DNA from: Siphonodentalium dalli
Taxonomy: Eukaryota > Mollusca > Scaphopoda > Gadilida > Siphonodentaliidae
Length of the DNA: 64,000 nt
Direction: 5' to 3'
Assembly: GCA_032622095.1 (NCBI GenBank)
Contig: CP136066.1
Location: 95,501,319 to 95,565,318 of the forward strand
The translations under genes and the position numbers were made by a program. The notes under the pieces are model-generated. The model was given only the letters and a program-made list of their open reading frames with translations. It did no database searches and was not told where the DNA came from. Shown piece after piece: positions 1 to 10,863 of the stretch (positions are counted from its first letter, which is position 1; each line of letters starts with the position of its first letter).

Positions 1-110
1 GAGTAGTTGTCCCACAGGAAATATCCAGATAATAGGTTTAACCCTTACTATACTAAAGCATATTTGATGAGTAGTTGCCCCACATGAAATGTTCAGATAA
101 TAAGTGCAAC
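1..110. repeat. Two-copy tandem repeat, 68-bp period
   Basis: The words around GTAGTTG..CCCACA..GAAAT..CAGATAATA occur at the window start and again 68 bases later with a few substitutions. The array probably begins before the window. Confidence 0.6.
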
Positions 111-191
111 AAACGACCATATTTATCTGTCGTCTGCTTTTATCATCTTAACATCCCTCCAAAATTCCCGCGAACTCGGCCAATTCGCCCT

Positions 192-432
192 GTCACTAAC
201 TCGCGGCCATGTTGGATCTACCAGGTCCGGTTCCGTGGTTTTAATGCAACGGGTCAAAGTTCTGGAGTAGCATTCCATATATGGAAGTCATGAATAATTC
301 AAATGCTCCATATATGGAAATGCTACTCCAAAACTTTGACCTGTAGCACTAAAACTACGGAATCTGGGCTGGAATAATCTCGAAACCACGGGACGGAGCT
401 GGATTAATCCAATACGGCCGCGACCCAGTGAT
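192..432. mobile_element. Imperfect foldback (MITE-like) element
   Basis: The sequence from TCACTAACTCGCGGCCAT to about 290 is the imperfect reverse complement of about 310-432, which ends ACGGCCGCGACCCAGTGA. The innermost arms (TCCATATATGGA flanks) are nearly perfect and the outer arms are diverged. No coding content is seen. The superfamily is unknown. Confidence 0.6.
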
Positions 433-893
433 CTCGTTTATTCATCGTCGCTGTTGCGTGAATGAGGTGGTATTTTAAGGAATTGATCTATACTTCAGGC
501 AGAGAAGGACGAGTTCGATACGACTATAACCGGACCCTGGATGCGGAAATGGGAGGTAGTTAATGACAATGAACACACCAAGAAAATGGCAGAGGAACTG
601 GCGTTTGCCGCGAGTAGACAAAAACAGCAATAGAAGAGACATTATAGGCTGCGTCGCCTACATGTACGTCCACACACTGGCAAAGTTGTCAGTCAAAATG
701 TCATGCAATTTTTCGCAAATGTCTAAGGTACTCAATCCGATTCGATGGTCCCGATATCATCAGATCCTAGCAGCAACAACATTTTGTTAAATGCCGTTTC
801 AGTTATCAGAATCGATTAATTGCCAAAAATAATGCTAACCATAGTCAACTATAGTATAAAATTGCCTAAAACTTGTTATTTATTAACACTTTT
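433..893. other. Non-coding stretch, nothing recognised
   Basis: Only short open frames without domain features, plus AT-rich sequence near 790-890. No repeat copy from elsewhere in the window was noticed. Confidence 0.4.
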
Positions 894-1222
894 GAGTACC
901 TTCATGGTTTAATCATCTCCTCCTACATATTTCATCCCAGAGATTTGAAACTTCAGAATATTGTTGCCCATATATTGAAGATGTGCAACATGTATTATTT
1001 TTTGACAGAGTTATTAACCATTTTTGACTTAGAAAATTTCAACATTTTTTATAATTTTCTGAATGAGGGTGGGTACCTTCATGGTGTAATCAACTCCTCA
1101 TACAGTTTTGATCGTAGATATTTGAAATTTCAGAGTATTGTTACCCACATATTGGAGATGTGCAACATGTATATGGATGATGGATTTTTTTTTTACACAG
1201 TTATTATCTCTTTTCGATTTAA
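894..1222. repeat. Diverged two-copy tandem duplication, about 177-bp period
   Basis: GAGTACCTTCATGGTTTAAT at 894 and GGGTACCTTCATGGTGTAAT at 1,071 each begin a unit that continues with GTGCAACATGTAT and ends in a T-rich tract followed by a GATTTA/GACTTA word. The units differ at many positions, so the duplication is not recent. Confidence 0.65.
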
Positions 1223-2269
1223 AAAAAAATTTCTTTAACAAAGCGGCATCGACTTCCCACGTTGTCGGGGGACACTGTGGTTGGCTGACCTTTTATTTTT
1301 ATAAATTTGTCGATTTCGCGGTGTTCCGGGAATCTGAACATATCCAGTAAAAGCCATTATGCGTATCAAACATTCAAAAACATATTTATTGATAAATATT
1401 TTTTGTACTCGTTGTATTAGATGTTGAAAATCGACTATAATCAAGATGGTTATTCACGTCGTTTTAGAAACACCAGCGTAGGCATTATTATATTTTCAAA
1501 AATATATATGTTTCATGCACACACTGGTTTCTTCTCAAATCGCTCGGATTAGCTAAACACCGGGAAAATGACAACTTTAGAAAAATAAGGGTATTTTTTC
1601 GTAACGGCATCGGTTTGCCCTACCCGCATCATAGCAATTCACCAGGACCACCAGCATCATAGCAATTCACCAGGACCACAGCATCATATCACATAGCAGG
1701 ACCACTTGACCAGGGCTATGTATACAGGGATTTAATCACTACGTAACATACGCCGTGGTGCTAATTAATGCCTAAAAATTCAACATGGCTTTGAATTTAA
1801 GTGAGCTACTGCCACAGCTGTTTGGGGGAGGAGCATGCAAAATTGGGTAACGTGTGCTCCGACCCGGCCCCTTTGTAAACATATTATACATGTACATTCA
1901 TATGTTTAACGTTTATTATTATGTCTGCGGATTTACAAATAAAATATTTTTAAGTTGTTTGGAGATTAGTTGGCGATGCCTGAAATTATATTCACATTCC
2001 ACTGATTATCATATATCATTCATGTTATATTATTAAAATAAATAAAGGTAATGTGATTGTATTCGTTGTCCGTGTTAATGCTAGACATGTCCATTATAAT
2101 CTATATGATATATCGTTTGTTTAATAGGATTGTGTTTCAATTCCCTCGAAAAATAGTAAGTTACTAATAATTTAAAGATCTTCAAGTGGAGTGATCACAC
2201 GTGATGTCCATTGATACGTTTTTGCCGTAAGCCCTTTCGGCAATCAAGGATTCTGCACATTGCTGTCGC
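1223..2269. other. Non-coding stretch with a short 28-bp tandem repeat and a dispersed-repeat relic
   Basis: GCATCATAGCAATTCACCAG is repeated about every 28 bases from 1,626 to 1,705 (two full copies and one partial). The part around 1,500-1,600 (ATATATATGTTT..CACACA..TTGACAACTTTAG) resembles 51,355-51,445, so both probably belong to one dispersed repeat. No gene is recognised. Confidence 0.45.
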
Positions 2270-2715
2270 TTAAAGGTACTAAATCCGTTCAGACGCTCCT
2301 AATTTACTATTTCTTTGGCTTCGGGGGTAAAAAATATTTGATTCGATTCGAGGAACCCACTATCAAAGCTCAGAGTGATTAGATATCGATGTTTGAAGTT
2401 AGCGATTTCTATTGTTTGTGGGACAGTTCTTGCCGGTCAAACGGACGGTCTTGCAGATAAAGATGGATAACTCTAAAATCAAGTGTTTATTATTACCACT
2501 TGATTTTAGAGTTATCCACCTTTATCTGCAAGACCGTCCGTTTGACCGGCAAGTTCTGTCCCACAAACAATAGAAATCGTAAACTTCAAACATCGATATC
2601 TAATCACTCTGAGCTTTGATGTGTGGGTTCCTCGACTCGAATCAATTTTTTTTTTTACCCCCGAAGCCAAAGAAATAGTAATTTAGGAGCGTCTGATCGG
2701 ATTGAGTACCTTTAA
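2270..2715. mobile_element. Foldback element with TTAA ends
   Basis: Arms of about 210 bp face each other around 2,493 with only scattered mismatches. The arms begin TTAAAGGTACTAAATCCG and end CGGATTGAGTACCTTTAA, so the outermost TTAA copies could be a TTAA target duplication (piggyBac/Kolobok type) or, alternatively, TA duplications. There is no transposase, so it is non-autonomous. Confidence 0.75.
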
Positions 2716-3479
2716 TAAAACATTTTAAATAAACCTATAGGCTCGGCTGTGCATATACATTCCCAGGGGGTGGGTGGCAGTCAAACATTTGTGCTCATAA
2801 GGAGGGGTGAGGTAGTGACCCCAAAACTTGGCCAAAAGCAATTCTTCCCGCAGCTCGAAAATATTGCCTCCATATTTTTGAACTATTTTTGGCCTTAAAA
2901 CTTAGAGATAACGTAAGTTTAACACCAACGCTGCCTTTAGACAGTCAGTATAGATTGTTTCTTATTGTGACATGAGTGGGAGTGCACCCATGGTCACGAC
3001 AAAGCCACATATTTCCACATGCAGTTCTACCAATATTTCATTGTCTTCATTTCAAACCGGGCGGACCAACGGGGAAGACTCCCGAGTAGCCTCTAATTTT
3101 GGTGAAACTGTTCAACAGTTTGATATTTCCTAAATCCATTGAACAACAGTTAGAAATTTCTTTCACAAAATAAGACGAGACTATGTTGTGATACTTGAAC
3201 TTTCCGAGTGATATTTTAGTGTAAAATTGGTATTACCGAAGGAGGTCAAATTCAAGATTCCCCAGAGTTGAGATTTTTTTTCTTTAAGGAGATTTTCATT
3301 TGTATTGGATTCATCATGGTCGGCGTTTGAAGGAGTTCATCACCCACCATGGCACCCCAACCTTTTATCGTTCTTTTCAATGGTTGGAAATTTCAGACCA
3401 ATTACAGGTTGTCACTGCTTTGATATTTTAATTTTCCAACATGTGTTTGCTGTGAAATTCATTGTTTTGGCAGCTACAC
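2716..3479. other. Non-coding stretch, nothing recognised
   Basis: Mixed AT-rich sequence. The short open frame at 3,305-3,526 has no recognisable domain and runs into the motif cluster that follows. Confidence 0.4.
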
Positions 3480-4010
3480 TGCCAAAAATATTTTCTCAAT
3501 TCAGGAAAAAAAAAATCTTGAAATGAGATATTATCTTGGGAGAATAGCTAGAAAAATAAGAAAAACATATTTTCTAGGTCAAGAAATGAAAGGGTGGGAT
3601 AATTTCTTGTCTGAGAAAATTTCTTTAAGAAAACACAGTAATCTTAGTAAGAAAATCCTAGTAAAAAAATCTTAGTATAGATTTTTTTTCTTAATGTAGG
3701 AAAGATTGTTTTTCTCACATAAGTTTATTTTTCTTGAAATAAGATAAGTTTAAGATACTGCGATTATCTTGGGAGAATAGCTAGAAATTTAAGAAAGCTA
3801 TACAATTAATCTAGAACAAGAAATTATATTTTCTACAGTAAGAAATATCGTCAAGATATTTTTTCTTAAGTGATGCCAATTTTTTCTAGAATGAGATTTT
3901 CTCAAGCAGGAAAATAAATCTAAGTGAGGAAAACAAGTTTTCTTAACTAGGAATATTTTCCCCAATTAGGAAAGATATATTAGAAAACAATTCTTAATTA
4001 AGAAAAACAT
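3480..4010. repeat. Cluster of AGAAAATATTTTCT-like words, possible transposon end
   Basis: Short words such as AAGAAAA, TTTTCTT and AAATATTTTCT recur in both orientations for about 530 bp, and TATCTTGGGAGAATAGCTAG occurs twice (about 3,530 and 3,765). The cluster begins just after TACACTGCCAAAAATATTTT. TA followed by CACTG is compatible with the TA-flanked CAC terminus of the large element at 16,871, whose ends carry a similarly built cluster of another word. No matching right end was found. Confidence 0.45.
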
Positions 4011-4126
4011 TTAATTTTAAATTAATATATAATTTCAATTGTGTTTTAAAATATACAATTGACATTTATTCTGAATATAAAAACTTGTAAATATCATTGT
4101 TAAATGTATAATAGAGACAATAAGGG

Positions 4127-4630
4127 GGCTTAAAGGCACGGGAGGCCTTAGTTGTCGAAAATATTCATATTTGTTTCAATCACCGTAAACAGAAAAACAT
4201 TAAAACGCATACAGTTTTGTTCATATAAACATGACCATCGCGTAAACAGCATGCTATCATAAAGACCTACTATATTTTACCTAAGCAGGAGCCTGATTGT
4301 GTTACAGAAGGCAGCACAGTGTTACTGGCTAATCACACACAAATGATATAAATGCTCTTTATTCGTTCCATATCAAAATTCAGCAACAATGAACGCTCTT
4401 TATGTTTACCATCATAATATAAACAAACACCAGGAAAGTACCTTTTTATGCTTTTGTTTACATAAGAATGGTCAAACATATGACAATAACATACTGTTTA
4501 TGCGATATTTCTTATTTGTATACGGACAAAGTCTGTCTGCATTTTAATATTCTTTCTGTTTGTGGCGGTTTTTGACCGGTGGAAATATTTTCACAGCATA
4601 CCCACCGCCAAGGCCTCCCGTACCTTTAAA
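4127..4630. repeat. Dispersed repeat, copy 1 (GCTCTTTAT family)
   Basis: It aligns by eye over about 500 bp with 24,880-25,410. Shared words include CTGATTGTGTTACAG versus CTGCTTGTGTTACAG, CGCTCTTTATGTTTACCAT, CAAAGTCTGTCT, GGTGGTTTTTGACCG and CCCACCGCCAAGGC. Both copies are in the same orientation. No protein is recognised. Confidence 0.65.
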
Positions 4631-5296
4631 CTTTAAATATACAGTCAACAATTTCTCGTTACAGTTATGGGTTTCTAAAATTGCAAGTGGCCAAACAAGA
4701 TACTGTGTACATTCGCGAAATAAAACTATACAAAGTACCTGTATCTTGTTCTGCCTCTTAAAATTGTATAAACCTATATACGCAACAAAAAATATATTGA
4801 TTGCTAATATTACATCCCGACACATGATTTTCAATATATTTATAGAAAGAGTTACCTCAAATCTGTCGGTTGCAAAAATAATATATAACAATTTCTGTTA
4901 TTTGAGTATCCAGTTCAAACGATAGGATAAAAAATCATCACACATGACAAAACAAGCACTGTATGTGCCTTAATAAACATCGTAACCCTGTATTTTTAAA
5001 TGCACATATTCTAGGACGGGTGATGTGTAATAAACACAGAAAGACACTTGTATTAATGGATTTGTTGATACAGCACTTGTGCCATTGAGGAAAGATAGAA
5101 CTCTAGGGTGTGCTGTTCATTCCGTCATTGTGCGCTAGCACTCGTGTCATATCAACAAACCCATAAACAAAATTGTGTAATTCTAAGTATATACAGCATG
5201 GTTTCAATAGCTGTTTCATGAATCATGCAGATTGCAGGTTTACTGTTCAGGTACTAGCCCAAGTCTTTTCGGTATGCAACAGCTTGAGATATCGAA
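4631..5296. other. Non-coding stretch, nothing recognised
   Basis: AT-rich sequence with open frames on both strands that mirror each other and lack domains. Confidence 0.35.
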
Positions 5297-5511
5297 TACA
5301 GTAATGCCCAGAGTATAACGACTCCTTAAACACAGTAGAATTATGGGTAACTTTTCAGGATTTAGTCGGAAATATGGCTTGTTGCCATTCATCAGAAAGC
5401 TCTCTGAGAGCTTTCCGATGAATGGCAACAAGCCATATTTCCAACTAAATCCTGAAAAGTTACCCATAATTCTGCTGTGGTTAAGGAGTTGATTACTTAG
5501 AGCATTACTGC
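5297..5511. mobile_element. Foldback MITE, CAGTAATGCCC family (copy 1)
   Basis: It starts TACAGTAATGCCC and ends GCATTACTG. The arms carry CAGGATTTAGTCGGAAATAT and its complement and meet at CAGAAAGCTCTCTGAGAG. Related copies lie at 32,814-33,035 (full), 58,936-59,081 (about two thirds) and 8,565-8,655 (one arm). A TA target duplication and CAGT terminus fit Tc1/mariner-type MITEs. Confidence 0.8.
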
Positions 5512-6251
5512 AGTTGAAACTGTTTTGGATCGAGTCCTGTCCGGCTACTCTTCTATAACCTCTCAAGATTTTGAAGTGTTGAATGGGTCACCATGAATCG
5601 CTCAATTAAACAATCGCAACGGTGTTGAGTGTTTTGCTTATCGCTCACTATTTACTGCTGTATATAAACAAACGATTGACTCACACAAAGTGTGTTTTGT
5701 GGATAATAACGCATTCATATGAACATTATCCTATACTATTAGTATATTCTTGGGAAACTTTTTGTAAATGTTATTTATAAATTATAACCTATAACGAAGG
5801 CCATCCATTCCTTTAAGTTCCAAAGATATAAGGAGAATCACTGCATTTTAATTGCATACCGCATCCATCGTGGTGCTGTTTTGTGTTCAAGTGACAACCT
5901 TACCATGGTGTTGGAAATTACTGCAGTGTAATACCACAGCATTACCTGGGTAACACCACGTTAGAGATGGTCAATTACTTTAAGTATATGCAGGTTTGAA
6001 ATCATCACGCTTGGGAAAGGCTGCCCTCTATGTTCTTATAAAAAAGCGTCACTTTGACCTAATCTGACGAAATACTGGTAGTGCTACAATCAAGATAACT
6101 TCAACCCACAATTCTGGGCGTAAAGTCCATTATAGAAGAGTATCGGGATGGGACTCGGTCCAAAACAGCATCAACCCAACCGATACCACAAGTTGTGGAC
6201 AGGGAAAACTTGGTCTAAACAGGTACTAGTACATGCATGTATTACAAGCAT
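5512..6251. other. Non-coding stretch, nothing recognised
   Basis: Unremarkable AT-rich DNA with no domain-bearing frame. Confidence 0.35.
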
Positions 6252-6370
6252 TAAGGGGTACACTAAATCCGGCCATTTATGAGACCATCTCCTTGTATAC
6301 TCAACAGAATATATGCAACAAATGAATGTGCTCTATGTCTAAGCCACATTAAGCTCCTTGTACAGATTAC
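6252..6370. repeat. One arm of a TTAA-type foldback repeat
   Basis: GGGGTACACTAAATCCGGCC and CAACAGAATATATGCAACAA match the left arm of the palindrome at 47,515. The opposite arm is absent here, so this is a truncated copy. Confidence 0.6.
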
Positions 6371-6479
6371 TTGGTGATACAGCAGGTTGACAAAGATAAA
6401 GGAACATCAGAATATTTTTATTCTGTGATGGATTTTAAGGCCTGTATGTGTGTACATGTACATGAATCTGATTATATTG

Positions 6480-6850
6480 ACATGCTGCAATAATGTGTCA
6501 CTTGAAGTGATGTGAAACACTCCAATAGGGTGATAAAATATAAATGGAGAATAATCTTGTTAAAAGTAGTACTTTTTACAAACATTATATCCAAATTAAC
6601 AACACACACCATCATTCGTATACATAATTAAATGCAGTAACTATCAAAGGCGAACTCGTTTTCGTTATATTATCGCCGATAGATGCGGCCCGAATCGAGT
6701 AGTAAATATTCACAATTGAGCGTAGTTCAGACAATGTTTTCTATGGAGTATTACGGTTGATTTGCTTTCGATTTTCGGCTATGTTAGTAGAATGCTACCT
6801 TATTCCAGTTGGCATAGCGCCTTGGTACTAACTGATCAGTTTCACGCACC
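6480..6850 (-). repeat. Dispersed repeat, TTAAAGACAT...CACTTTAA family (reverse copy)
   Basis: Read on the minus strand, it matches 34,640-35,030, 44,560-44,850 and 45,035-45,420. Shared marks are the CATAGAAAACATTGTCTGAAC block, the CGGGNCGCA..TATCG block and the terminal GTGTTTCACATCACTT. It has no open frame, so it is a non-autonomous element. Confidence 0.65.
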
Positions 6851-7693
6851 AGAACAAGTGCATAATATATCTTTAAAAGTTCATATCCTTCAGACAAGCT
6901 CAGAAACAAGGCTTGAGACTGATCCATGGGTACTGTTGTGCTTTGTGTAGAGATATGAAACTGGTACACCTCCAAATTCTGGTCAATGTAGTATGAAGTA
7001 CGGTATAACAAAAGGTTATGCATACACTGGATGCCATAGTGCACATTTTCTGAGACTCATACAGGTACATACAGAAGCATACAGGTACATGTATGTTGTA
7101 GAATTGAATTCACTAACTTCACTTGCCAAGATTTTCACCACTAAGTCTGATAAAATGTAGACGTCACTGATCGGTCTCCATCAAGGAAGGAATTGATGTG
7201 TCATTTTTGCCTTTGATGAAGACATTGGTCATCATTTGGTTATATATTAAAGCCTCCCCTTCGCTGCACAGTACTGGATTCAGTGCATACCGTCCATTGG
7301 CATACATATGGTACATGTATATAGCCAGGACTGTCACAAAGCAACAACTCACATTATGTCATGCATGGACGAATACCGATAACATCTAGATTACATGTAT
7401 CCGTTACATGTACAGCCGAATAACATTTGAAATCCTTCCTCATCCAGTCCTGGACAGAATTAATAATATTGGTATCAAGGGTAATCATTATCTGCAAGAA
7501 ACACTCAGGAAACATGATTCTATGATTGGTTGTCAGATATCATGCCTTGAATGAAATGTGTATGTCTCAATCCAGTCAGGCAGCTCCTCCTGTCTGAAAA
7601 ATAAGATTTGAATGCTTGTAATGACATCAGAAAAGCGGAATGACTAATCATGTACATATTATTAAGATGTACGGTCCAAATTAATCACCCGGT
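6851..7693. other. Non-coding stretch, nothing recognised
   Basis: Contains many ACATGTA words, common as a simple background motif through the window. No gene is recognised. Confidence 0.35.

Positions 7694-7727
<34 letters not shown>
7694..7727. repeat. Uninterrupted run of 34 G
   Basis: Thirty-four consecutive G on the plus strand, preceded by CCCGGT and followed by AGAGGGCAG. Such runs can form quadruplexes or triplexes. The assembled length is likely to be unreliable. Confidence 0.9.
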
Positions 7728-7728
<1 letters not shown>

Positions 7729-8162
7729 GAGGGCAGTTATAACAGTAATGTTATCCATTCAAACGCTGCATGTTGGTCAGAATCAGCTACAAATACATAT
7801 ATTTACATACTAAGTGTTGTCATCACTAAAATCCAGCATACTGATTGGTCGGCGCCCACGTGGCTAGTTGCAGTTATTTCTCGGTGAATGTGAATGCGCA
7901 ACGGCTCATAACACCAAGCTCACAACACCATACATACGTCATTGGGTTTGGAAAGACGAACGCGTAATGTTTTGGGAGCATTTGGACTCGCGCAGGATTG
8001 ACTTAATACATCATCTGGTTGCAATATGAAGAGAAATTGTTCCTATTAACTTTTGCCAAGGGTGCTATTGGGTACTTTGGGCTGTTTTTTGTCACGATAC
8101 ACTATTCAATTTAAATACATTTACAAAAGTGGCTTTTTCGCTAAATGTATATAAATATAAGG
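7728..8162. other. Non-coding stretch, nothing recognised
   Basis: No repeat or domain recognised. Confidence 0.35.
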
Positions 8163-8311
8163 ATTAACTGTCATGTGGACTATTTTAATGGAGATGTAAC
8201 CGTGAGGAAAGTGGTCATAACTTGTATGTAAAACCCTTTGGTTTTTACACAAGTTATGTCCACTTACCTCACGGTTACATCTCCATAAAAACAGTCCACA
8301 TGACAGTTAAT
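8163..8311. mobile_element. Short foldback element, about 73-bp arms
   Basis: ATTAACTGTCATGTGGACT at 8,163 is mirrored by AGTCCACATGACAGTTAAT ending at 8,311. The arms match almost throughout and enclose a short spacer at about 8,236. It has no coding capacity. Confidence 0.75.
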
Positions 8312-8564
8312 ACTTATGTACATATACTAGTAGCATATACCGTTGTAACAGGATACTCCCCTTAAATATCTCCCCACTAACAATACCCACATGAATGACT
8401 AAAATAAAAATTTCACTCATTTGATATGTTACTTGAACAAACAAAATTAAATAAAAAACAAACGTAAATCTCATAAAACATCTTTTTCGGGCCATTTCAT
8501 GGTCAAAATGATATCAAAAGGGTGAATTTTCTTTTAGTCAAAGATTGGGGGAATGTCAGGGAAT

Positions 8565-8655
8565 TACAGTAATGCCCAAAGTAAGTGACCACTTAACCTC
8601 AGGATTGTGGGTAATTTTTCAGGATTTATTCAGAAATATGGCTTGTGTGGTCTCA
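8565..8655 (+). mobile_element. Solo arm of the CAGTAATGCCC MITE (copy 2)
   Basis: TACAGTAATGCCCAAAGTA through ATATGGCTTGTG matches the left arm of the full copies. The right arm is missing, so this copy is truncated. Confidence 0.7.
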
Positions 8656-8973
8656 CACCAGAAACTTCTAACACAGCAGTACTAGAAAGGTTACCGCTTC
8701 AACACTGCACCAAAATCGGTTGATATTTATGTAAAATATACGAAGCAGACTAGGTGTTATGTATTGCTCTGCGTACCTATTTTTCCATGTACCTAAAATA
8801 AGTCAAGCCCTGTTCCATGTGTGAGGTATGGCTACATGTATACTCAAAGTAATTGGCCACCTCTTAGTATAGTGCCCCCGTTAATACTGCAGTATTAAAG
8901 ATATATAAAGCACAGTAACCTCCAACACCTCATTATGGTTACTAGTACAGTTTCAACGTTGCATATACCACAG

Positions 8974-9141
8974 TTACACCCCATATGCATGTTGTCATGT
9001 CACACCCCATATGCATGTTGTCATGTTACACCCCATATGCATGTTGTCATGTTACACCCCATATGCATGTTGTCATGTTACACCCCATATGGCATATGCA
9101 TGTTGTCATGTTACACCCCATATGCATGTTGTCATGTTTCG
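8974..9141. repeat. 26-bp minisatellite, about 6.5 copies
   Basis: The unit containing ACACCCCATATGCATG followed by TTGTCATGTT repeats every 26 bases. One unit carries an extra ATGGCAT around 9,088-9,096. Because 78 is divisible by 3, all frames show repeated peptides; these are not evidence of a gene. Confidence 0.85.
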
Positions 9142-10333
9142 CATGCATGAAAATAAAATGCAGTGTTTTTTCCTCCTATCTGTGGAACGGATGGCCTTCG
9201 TTACATGTACATGTATATATTATTCCAAATATAGGACATGGGAACGCTGATAGAAAAATTGTATTGTATATACGGGAGTTAAATGTAGCACATAATGAAC
9301 TTTTAAGTTGCCAACATTGTTTAGGCTGTCAATTTATAAACTCCACCCATCCATGTTGTCAGGCTGCATTGATTGGCATTACACAAACAAGCATGAAAAG
9401 ATAATTTAGTGATTCATCTTATTCATGCATATATAAGTTCATTGAACAAGATCCATGTGGCTGTTTTAATTTTCAACTTTTGGTGTGATATTTGTTGGTG
9501 TATCATAACTGCATGGTGCTCCACAACAGTAATCGACTTGATACCGTGGTGGATATCATATACTGCCCGTATATACTGCGATCATTACCAGGTATCCCCC
9601 CGGAAAACAACTGCGGGACACAACGTACCGGGGGGGTGGGGTGGTACTTAGGCGTAAAAAATTTAAACGTAATTTTTTCCTTATTCATTTAGGGGGGGGG
9701 GGGGGGGGGGGGTTGTCGGAAAAAATTTGCATGTAATATTTTTCCAAATATGTATTTTCAGACTCACAACTTCAATTTTCTCTCATTTTATAGAATATGG
9801 ATTAACCTTAATATCCAAATCATATATACATGAGTAATACAATCCACATAAAACAATTTTGGATAACCACTGTCTTGGTGTACATGTGATATTGACCCCA
9901 TTAACCCTCTTAATAATGCCAACTATGTCAGTGTCTACCAGTCGATTGCAGAATTCTACCCTGCGATCGCTTATCTGGCAAATTTTTACTGCAGAACTAT
10001 CCCATGTATTAAAACAATTTCTCCTCCAATGGTATCAGAAAACAGTTATATGCTGGTATCTCACTCATCTCATTTGCATCTTTTTCAAAGTCGAGGTAAT
10101 GACTAGTTGTCATTTTTTAAAGTGCATACATAGCGTTGCGATCACCAATATACATGTTTGTACATGTCATGACATCACGAGGTACAAATCTGCGTTCTAC
10201 TGTAGACAATGACCATTTTAGTCACAATAATCTAAACTAAGTTAACAAGCACCTTCTCGTGAATTGTATGCTCCGGAGTTTTTTTCGCTTTCCGGTCAAA
10301 CCGAGTTGTTGTCCGGCTGCGGTAGATTTTGAT
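9142..10333. other. Non-coding stretch with a 21-G run
   Basis: The run at 9,692-9,712 is followed by TTGTCGGAAAAAATTT, resembling the start of the G-rich repeat at 46,818. The 117-codon frame at 9,859-10,212 shows no domain. No gene is called. Confidence 0.4.
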
Positions 10334-10490
10334 TTGGGGGGGGGGCGGCGGGCAAATGGTCAGTGGAAAAAAACTGCAGTTTTTGCTGTTTTGGGGGGGG
10401 GATACCCAAACCGAAGAAAACAGTTTTTTCCACCCTGTGTCTGCAGTTTTTTTCCCGCCCCCCCCCCCTGCCCCCCCCCCCCATTTTTAA
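10334..10490. repeat. G/C-run-bounded foldback
   Basis: A G9 run at the left and C9/C12 runs at the right enclose two mirrored blocks (GGAAAAAAACTGCAG, AAACAG and their complements). The layout resembles the G-rich termini of the hAT-like family at 10,969, but the internal sequence differs. Confidence 0.55.
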
Positions 10491-10696
10491 GGTCCATAAT
10501 TTTGAGGATAGCAGTATAAACATGTATTGGTGACAATGTACAAATATTCATCTGCATGGTAGCTATACATGTAGATTATAAACTCACCACTGGTATTTTG
10601 GCGAACAGACTTCCAGTAATATTTCACCTGTCATTTGTTCATTTCCACGTGTCTAGCTAGACAGGACCGACGCTTAGACTAATCATGGGCGAAATC

Positions 10697-10796
10697 NNNN
10701 NNNNNNNNNNNNNNNNNNNNNNNNNNNNNNNNNNNNNNNNNNNNNNNNNNNNNNNNNNNNNNNNNNNNNNNNNNNNNNNNNNNNNNNNNNNNNNNN
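10697..10796. other. Assembly gap of 100 N
   Basis: Exactly 100 unknown bases, the conventional size for a scaffold gap of unknown length. Distances across it should not be trusted. Confidence 0.95.
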
Positions 10797-10863
10797 GGTA
10801 ATTTTTTTAATAGAGAAAATATGGCACAAACTTCACATGAGAAGCTAAAAACAACTATACGTA

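Noticed and set aside
10697-10796. Run of N as a biological feature
   Set aside because: Exactly 100 N is a scaffold gap.
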